DNA of 47,144 nucleotides. It comes from Polyangiaceae bacterium (lineage in GTDB: Bacteria; Myxococcota_A; Polyangia; Polyangiales; Polyangiaceae). The stretch is from the NCBI GenBank assembly GCA_947502375.1, contig CANMZR010000002.1:1-47144 (forward strand), given 5' to 3'. A program made the translations under genes and the position numbers. The notes beneath the pieces were generated by a model. It was not told where the DNA came from, did no database searches, and saw nothing but the letters and a program-made list of their open reading frames with translations. Below, piece after piece: positions 44,921 to 47,144 of this stretch (position 1 is the stretch's first letter; the number at the start of each line of letters is the position of its first letter).

Positions 44921-47144
44921 AGACAGTCAAACCAATGCGGCTCAGCCTGCTCACGCGGGTGTTCGAGCAAGAGCGCCGGTCACGGCTGGTGATTGGCGTG
45001 ATGGCGGCATTTCGCCTCAGCAAGGAAAAGGAGCTGATCTCGGACTTCGAGATGTGGCCGCTGGCGATCGACGCGCTCGCAGCCGAGAGCGGGATCCTCG
45101 ATGAGGCCATGGCCAAGGTGCGCGGCGAAGTGCTGGTGGCGGGCAGTTGTTATCCGCCCGGGGGCACGGCCGCGGCGGTGAGCTTCGTACGCGTCAAGGT
45201 CGGCTCGGTCGATAAGCGGCTGGCGGTGCTCGGCGATCGCCAGTGGAAGTACGGCGTTCCCACCGAGCCGCAGCCGTTCACCAAGATGCCCGTGGATTGG
45301 GCGCACGCGTTCGGCGGCGAGGGCTTCGAGAAAAACCCGAAAGGCCGCGGATTCGCCGCGATCGACACACCCGCCGGGCGGCTCCATGCGCTGCCCAACA
45401 TCGAAGATCCGAAGAAGCTCATCAATGCGCCAAGCGATCGCCCCGACGCGATGGGATTCGGTGGGATGGACCTCACGCAACCGCAGCGCAAGAGCAAGTT
45501 CGGCACGTACGACAAGAAATGGCTCGAGACGCGCGCCTTCGGCTTCGCCGCCGACATGGACCCGACGATCTTCAACCTGTCGTCCCCCGATCAATGGCTC
45601 GACGGCTATTTCGGGGGTGACGAGACCTTCGTCATCGAGAACATGCACCCCTCACGCGCGCGCATCGAAGGCAAGCTGCCGCCGCTCGCTGTGCGGGTGT
45701 TCGTCACGCAACAGCAAACAGACAAGGCGGATTCGTTCAAGGAAATCCTAACGCGCATCGACACGCTGCGGCTGTTCCCAGAGCACGACATGGGCGTGCT
45801 CATTTATCGCGGCACAATCGAGACACGCGAGGACGACGCCGAAGACATCACCGAGCTGCTGCTCGCGTGCGAAGATCGCAGCGCACCGCGGCCGGTCGAG
45901 CATTACCAGCAGGCGCTGGTGGCGCGGCGCAATCACGAACAGGCCGGCCTGCTCGCGCTGTCGGAGCACGATCTTGTGCCGCAGCCCGAGCTCGGCTGGG
46001 TCACCATTCGACCGAGCGCGCAGATCACCGACATGCCTGGCCCGGAGTTCATCCGCAACGAGAACTTCAAGCGCCGCCAGCAGGTAGAGATCGAAGCCTC
46101 GCGCGAGCGCCTCATCGCGGCCGGGCTGGATCCCAAAGCATTTTCGCTCGATTCGCAACAGCCCGTGCCCGAAGTCAATCAAGAGGATCCCCAGGCGGTC
46201 GCCGAGTTCGTGCGCCAGCAAATGGCGCTCAGTGCGTCGCGCAAGGAGGAGCTCGAAAAGAACCGCAAGGCCGTCGAGGACAGCACGCGCGCAGGGTACG
46301 CCGCGGCCGGCAAGGACTACGACAAGGAGGTGGCCAAGGCGAAGAAGGACGCCGCCGGTCCACCCAAGTTCAACGCACGAAAGCAGCTCGAGCAGATGAA
46401 GTCGCTGCTGGCGATCGCGCGTGAACACAACCAGCCGCTCGTGGAGATGGAGCAGCAGCTCGCCGAGCCGGCGTACCAGCAAGACCTGCTGCAGGCCGAG
46501 CAGCGCATGAAGGCCCTCTACCAAGCGAACGCGCACCGACAAGAGCCGGTCGATCCACAAGCTCGCGACGCCGCCGAGATATTTCGCATCGAACTCGAGA
46601 TGGCACACCTGAACGCCATCAGCCTCGAGGCCCGCGACTATTCCGGCGCCGACCTGTCCAAGATGAACCTCGCAGGCATCGACATGTCTGGGGGATTCCT
46701 CGAAGCCGTGGACCTTACAGCCACCGATCTGAGCGGCGCCAAACTCGACAACGCAGTGCTCGCGCACGCGAACCTCAGTGGCACAAACCTCTCCGGTGCA
46801 AGCCTTGTTGGCGCAAATCTCGGGCGCACGAAAATCATCGATGCCGACCTATCGGGAGCGGTATTGACCAAGACGAACCTCGAGAACGCGCACATCGAGA
46901 ACAGCTCGTTCGCGCGTGTAAAGTTCGACAAGACCAGCCTTATCGAGACCACCATGGGTCCCAACGTCGACTTCAGCGGAGCCAGCGCAGAGTTGATGAT
47001 CTTTCTCAAACTCGATCTTCGCGGCGTACGGTTTCGCGGCGCGCGCTTCAACAAGTGCGCGTTCGTGGAGTGCGATCTGCGCGGTGCCGATCTGTCCGGG
47101 ATCGATCTGATCGCGATCCTGCTTATGACGTGTCCTGCCGATGG
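44917..47144 (+). CDS. DUF2169 domain protein with pentapeptide repeats (T6SS adaptor/effector candidate), 3' truncated by window
   Basis: Not in ORF track because it runs off the end. ATG overlaps vgrG3 stop (ATGA). N-terminus VIGVMAAFRLSKEKEL...PVDWAHAFGGEGFEKNPKGRGF is DUF2169-like; C-terminus DYSGADLSKMNLAGIDMSGGF...ANLSGTNLSGASLVGANLGRT is pentapeptide-repeat. Confidence 0.83.
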   Translation, partial: MKTVKPMRLSLLTRVFEQERRSRLVIGVMAAFRLSKEKELISDFEMWPLAIDALAAESGILDEAMAKVRGEVLVAGSCYPPGGTAAAVSFVRVKVGSVDKRLAVLGDRQWKYGVPTEPQPFTKMPVDWAHAFGGEGFEKNPKGRGFAAIDTPAGRLHALPNIEDPKKLINAPSDRPDAMGFGGMDLTQPQRKSKFGTYDKKWLETRAFGFAADMDPTIFNLSSPDQWLDGYFGGDETFVIENMHPSRARIEGKLPPLAVRVFVTQQQTDKADSFKEILTRIDTLRLFPEHDMGVLIYRGTIETREDDAEDITELLLACEDRSAPRPVEHYQQALVARRNHEQAGLLALSEHDLVPQPELGWVTIRPSAQITDMPGPEFIRNENFKRRQQVEIEASRERLIAAGLDPKAFSLDSQQPVPEVNQEDPQAVAEFVRQQMALSASRKEELEKNRKAVEDSTRAGYAAAGKDYDKEVAKAKKDAAGPPKFNARKQLEQMKSLLAIAREHNQPLVEMEQQLAEPAYQQDLLQAEQRMKALYQANAHRQEPVDPQARDAAEIFRIELEMAHLNAISLEARDYSGADLSKMNLAGIDMSGGFLEAVDLTATDLSGAKLDNAVLAHANLSGTNLSGASLVGANLGRTKIIDADLSGAVLTKTNLENAHIENSSFARVKFDKTSLIETTMGPNVDFSGASAELMIFLKLDLRGVRFRGARFNKCAFVECDLRGADLSGIDLIAILLMTCPAD

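Overview
High-GC bacterial chromosomal window. Gene style (many lipoproteins, overlapping start/stop codons, Cys/Asp-rich 'DGxDNDxxGxxDC' surface repeats, menaquinone genes, T6SS VgrGs) suggests a myxobacterium-like (Myxococcota) host, but this is inference and no 16S is present. Left to right: 3' end of uppS; amidohydrolase, FGGY kinase and GpsA-like dehydrogenase (minus); cysS; a tight minus-strand operon of an SNase-like nuclease, a 9-copy DGxDND-repeat protein, a porin-like barrel with three N-terminal DGxDND repeats, and a lipoprotein; a divergent DGxDND-repeat protein; an 18-bp tandem repeat abutting tRNA-Arg(TCT); a histidine kinase / receiver-PAS / receiver / four-CBS signalling operon; a J-domain protein; an IPMDH-family dehydrogenase followed by an apparently orphan tandem-BMC shell protein; two tandem VWA lipoproteins; a PilZ protein; a toxin-antitoxin islet (intact antitoxin + VapC, plus antitoxin and WD40 remnants); an AMP-dependent ligase and GbsR/MarR-type regulator divergent from a menaquinone operon (menF-menD-menA-menC/E fusion-polyprenyl diphosphate synthase-DAHP synthase-menG); a Uma2 protein; and a T6SS locus with three tandem vgrG paralogues and a DUF2169-pentapeptide protein running off the end. 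Best candidates for new biology: (1) the menC-menE fusion ORF whose 3' end carries a complete antisense hot-dog thioesterase gene, with the thioesterase and polyprenyl synthase start codons overlapping in a single CATG; (2) the perfect TTGTTCAC-N6-GTGAACAA palindrome in the regulator/men divergon; (3) the nuclease + DGxDND-repeat + porin operon; (4) the orphan BMC-T shell protein. All calls come from reading the sequence and supplied translations; no database search was possible.
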